Shown: one piece after another, positions 62,740 through 64,000 of the stretch
How positions within the stretch are numbered: position 1 is the stretch's first letter
Layout of the letters: the number at the start of each line of letters is the position of its first letter
NCBI GenBank assembly: GCA_027186245.1
Contig: CP114481.1
Coordinates: 39,463,501 to 39,527,500, forward strand
Direction: 5' to 3'
Length of the DNA stretch: 64,000 nt
DNA from: Coriaria nepalensis
Lineage: Eukaryota > Streptophyta > Magnoliopsida > Cucurbitales > Coriariaceae
Program-made: the position numbers and the translations under genes
Notes under the pieces: model-generated
The model's database searches: none
What the model was told of the DNA's origin: nothing
The model's input: the letters and a program-made list of their open reading frames with translations, nothing else

Positions 62740-63960
62740 CAAGGACAGTGTGCATTCGTTTAACCTTAAAATCATTTCAATGAGTCATTTCAAGTAAATA
62801 ACTTATTTCAAAGCAAGTCGAACGAATTCTATTTTTGCAGTACAAACAGAAGTTTCTTGCATAACTTGCAAGTGATCAATGCAAGGAAAGTGTGCATTCG
62901 TTTAACCTTTAAATCATTTCAATGAGTCATTTCAAGTCAATAACTTATTTCAAAGCAAGTCGAACGAATTCTATTTTTGCACTACAAACAGAAGTTTTGT
63001 GCATAACTTGCAAATGATCAATGCAAGGAAAGTGTGCATTCGTTTAACCTTAAAATCATTTCAATGAGTCATTTCAAGTCAATAACTTATTTCAAAGCAA
63101 GTCGAACGGATTCAAATTTTGCAGTACAAACACAAGTTTTGTGCATAACTTGCAAATGATCAATGCAAGGAAAGTGTGCATTCGTTTAACTTAAAATCAT
63201 TTCAATGAGTCATTTCAAGTCAATAATTTATTTCAAAGCAAGTCGAACGGATTCAATTTTTTCACTACAAACACAAGTTTTGTGCATAACTTGCAAATGA
63301 TCAATGCAAGGAAAGTGTGCACTCGTTTAACCTTCAAATCATTTCAATGAGTCAGTTCAAGTTAATAACTTATTTCAAACCAAGTCGAACGAATTCAATT
63401 TTTGCACTACAAACACAAGTTTTGTGCATAACTTCCAAATGATCAATGCAAGTAAAGTGTGCATTCGTTTAACTTTAAAATCATTTCAATGAGTCATTTC
63501 AAGTCAATAACTTATTTCAAAGCAAGTCGAACGAATTCAATTTTTGCACTACAAACACAAGTTTTGTGCATAACTTCCAAATGATCATTGCAAGGAATGT
63601 GTGCATTCGTTTAACCTTCAAATCATTTCAGTGAGTCATTTCAAGTTAATAACTTATTTCAAAGCAGGTCGGACGAATTCAATTTTTGCACTACAAACAC
63701 AAGTTTTGTGCATAACGTCCAAATGATCATTGCAAGGAAAGTGTGCATTCGTTTAACCTTAAAATTATTTCAATGGGTCATTTCAAGTCATTACCTTATT
63801 TCAAAGCAAGTCGAACGAATTTTATTTTTGCACTACAAACAGAAGTTTTTTGCATAACTTGCAAATGATCAATGCAAGGAAAGTGTGCATTCGTTTAACC
63901 TTAAAATCATTTCAATGAGTCATTTCAAGTCAATAACTTATTTCAAAGCAAGTCGAACGA
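62597..63960 (+). repeat. Duplicated block, right copy (offset 2837 bp)
   Basis: Carries the same ordered rare variants as 59760-61120: CAAGGACAGTG at 62740, GAACGGATTCAAATTTTGCAG near 63106, AACCAAGTCG near 63378 and TCATTACC at 63788. Private changes include GAGTCAGTTCAAG near 63351, TGCAAGTAAAG near 63449, GTCGGACGAATTC near 63668 and CATAACGTCC near 63710. Confidence 0.85.
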
Positions 63961-64000
63961 ATTCGATTTTTGCACTACAAACACAAGTTTTGTGCATAAC

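Larger units (their letters stand above)
1..64000 (+). repeat. Continuous ~142-bp satellite DNA array (about 450 monomers)
   Basis: The motif CAAGGAAAGTGTGCATTCG recurs about every 142 bp from the first base to the last, always on the + strand. Most monomers are 142 bp. A common class is 141 bp because AACCTTAAAA is shortened to AACTTAAAA or AACATAAAA. Rare classes are 143 bp (extra A near 19467, 53557 and 55398) and 155 bp (13-bp duplication). Variation sits at a limited set of positions, for example GCATTCG/GCAGTCG/GCACTCG, AATAACTTAT/AATGACTTAT/AATAAGTTAT, AAGCAAGTCG/AAGCACGTCG/AACCAAGTCG, and GCACTAC/GCAGTAC/TCACTAC/AAACTAC. No unique sequence, transposon or inversion interrupts it. An EcoRI site in most monomers, the 142-bp length and the sheer array size match what is known of the Tenebrio molitor major pericentromeric satellite. 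The species call is inference; the satellite call is direct. Confidence 0.98.
56363..64000 (+). repeat. More diverged monomer mosaic, right end
   Basis: About 54 monomers with more single-base differences than the HOR core. A two-base loss (GAAGTTTTGCATAAC) occurs near 56473. Block 57.6-58.0 kb, with ATCAGTGCAAGG, GTCGAAAGAATTC and AATTCGATTTTTGC, recurs at 59.45-59.85 kb (offset 1843). Block 59.76-61.12 kb recurs at 62.60-63.96 kb (offset 2837). The region 58.5-59.3 kb matches 61.2-62.0 kb at 2694 bp, so one monomer was gained or lost between these two. The array runs off the window edge without reaching unique sequence. No gene is visible. Confidence 0.9.

Noticed and set aside
1..64000. 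CRISPR array
   Set aside because: The repeat unit is continuous with no unique spacers, is far longer than a CRISPR repeat, and has no cas genes nearby.
1..64000. Hammerhead ribozyme in the satellite, as in some animal satellites
   Set aside because: The CTGATGA core element was looked for on both strands of the consensus and is absent; an isolated GAAA is not enough.
1..64000. Telomeric or subtelomeric repeats such as TCAGG or TTAGG arrays
   Set aside because: No tandem run of a 5- to 6-bp telomere motif occurs anywhere. The only tandem unit is the 142-bp monomer and its multiples.

Overview
The whole 64 kb window is one uninterrupted satellite DNA array. It consists of about 450 head-to-tail copies of an AT-rich monomer of about 142 bp (roughly 32% G+C in a consensus I counted by hand), all in the same orientation. 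I found no protein gene, RNA gene, transposon, CRISPR array, unique spacer or inversion. The short open frames are by-products of the repeat: 142 is not a multiple of 3, so they shift frame at each monomer and end within one to two monomers.

Organism: nearly every monomer carries an EcoRI site (GAATTC). A 142-bp EcoRI satellite making up a very large fraction of the genome is the known major pericentromeric satellite of the mealworm beetle Tenebrio molitor, and related darkling beetles have satellites of similar length. I infer a tenebrionid, most likely T. molitor, pericentromeric array. I could not check this against a database.

Layout: the array is not a flat series of monomers but a mosaic of higher-order repeats (HORs). 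1-6100 is a heterogeneous mosaic. 6101-14048 holds four almost identical 14-monomer units of 1987 bp. About 12295-16834 is a tandem duplication of a 2270-bp segment that includes the end of that run. 16835-20999 is mosaic. 21000-23050 holds 2.4 copies of a 6-monomer (851 bp) unit. 23051-26951 is mosaic with blocks shared with the left end. 26952-30355 holds two 12-monomer (1702 bp) units. 30356-34492 is transitional. 34493-48288 holds four versions of a long unit (23, 27, 27 and 20 monomers; 3271, 3839, 3839 and 2847 bp) that differ by internal 4-mer and 3-mer duplications. 48289-52680 contains a 4-mer (568 bp) tandem duplication and a block repeated 3827 bp away. 52681-56362 holds two 13-monomer (1841 bp) units. 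56363-64000 is more diverged, with a block of about 1.36 kb repeated at a 2837-bp offset.

Within the monomer the notable elements are an AP-1/GCN4-type palindrome (ATGAGTCAT), a dyad around TGATCA with CTTGCA(A)/(T)TGCAAG arms, a small CACAA-GTT-TTGTG hairpin, a 13-bp internal subrepeat and spaced A/T tracts. The interest lies in the layered duplication history and these repeated sites, not in encoded genes. HOR boundaries are given at the CAAGG monomer start and are accurate to within about one monomer, because neighbouring monomers are nearly identical.
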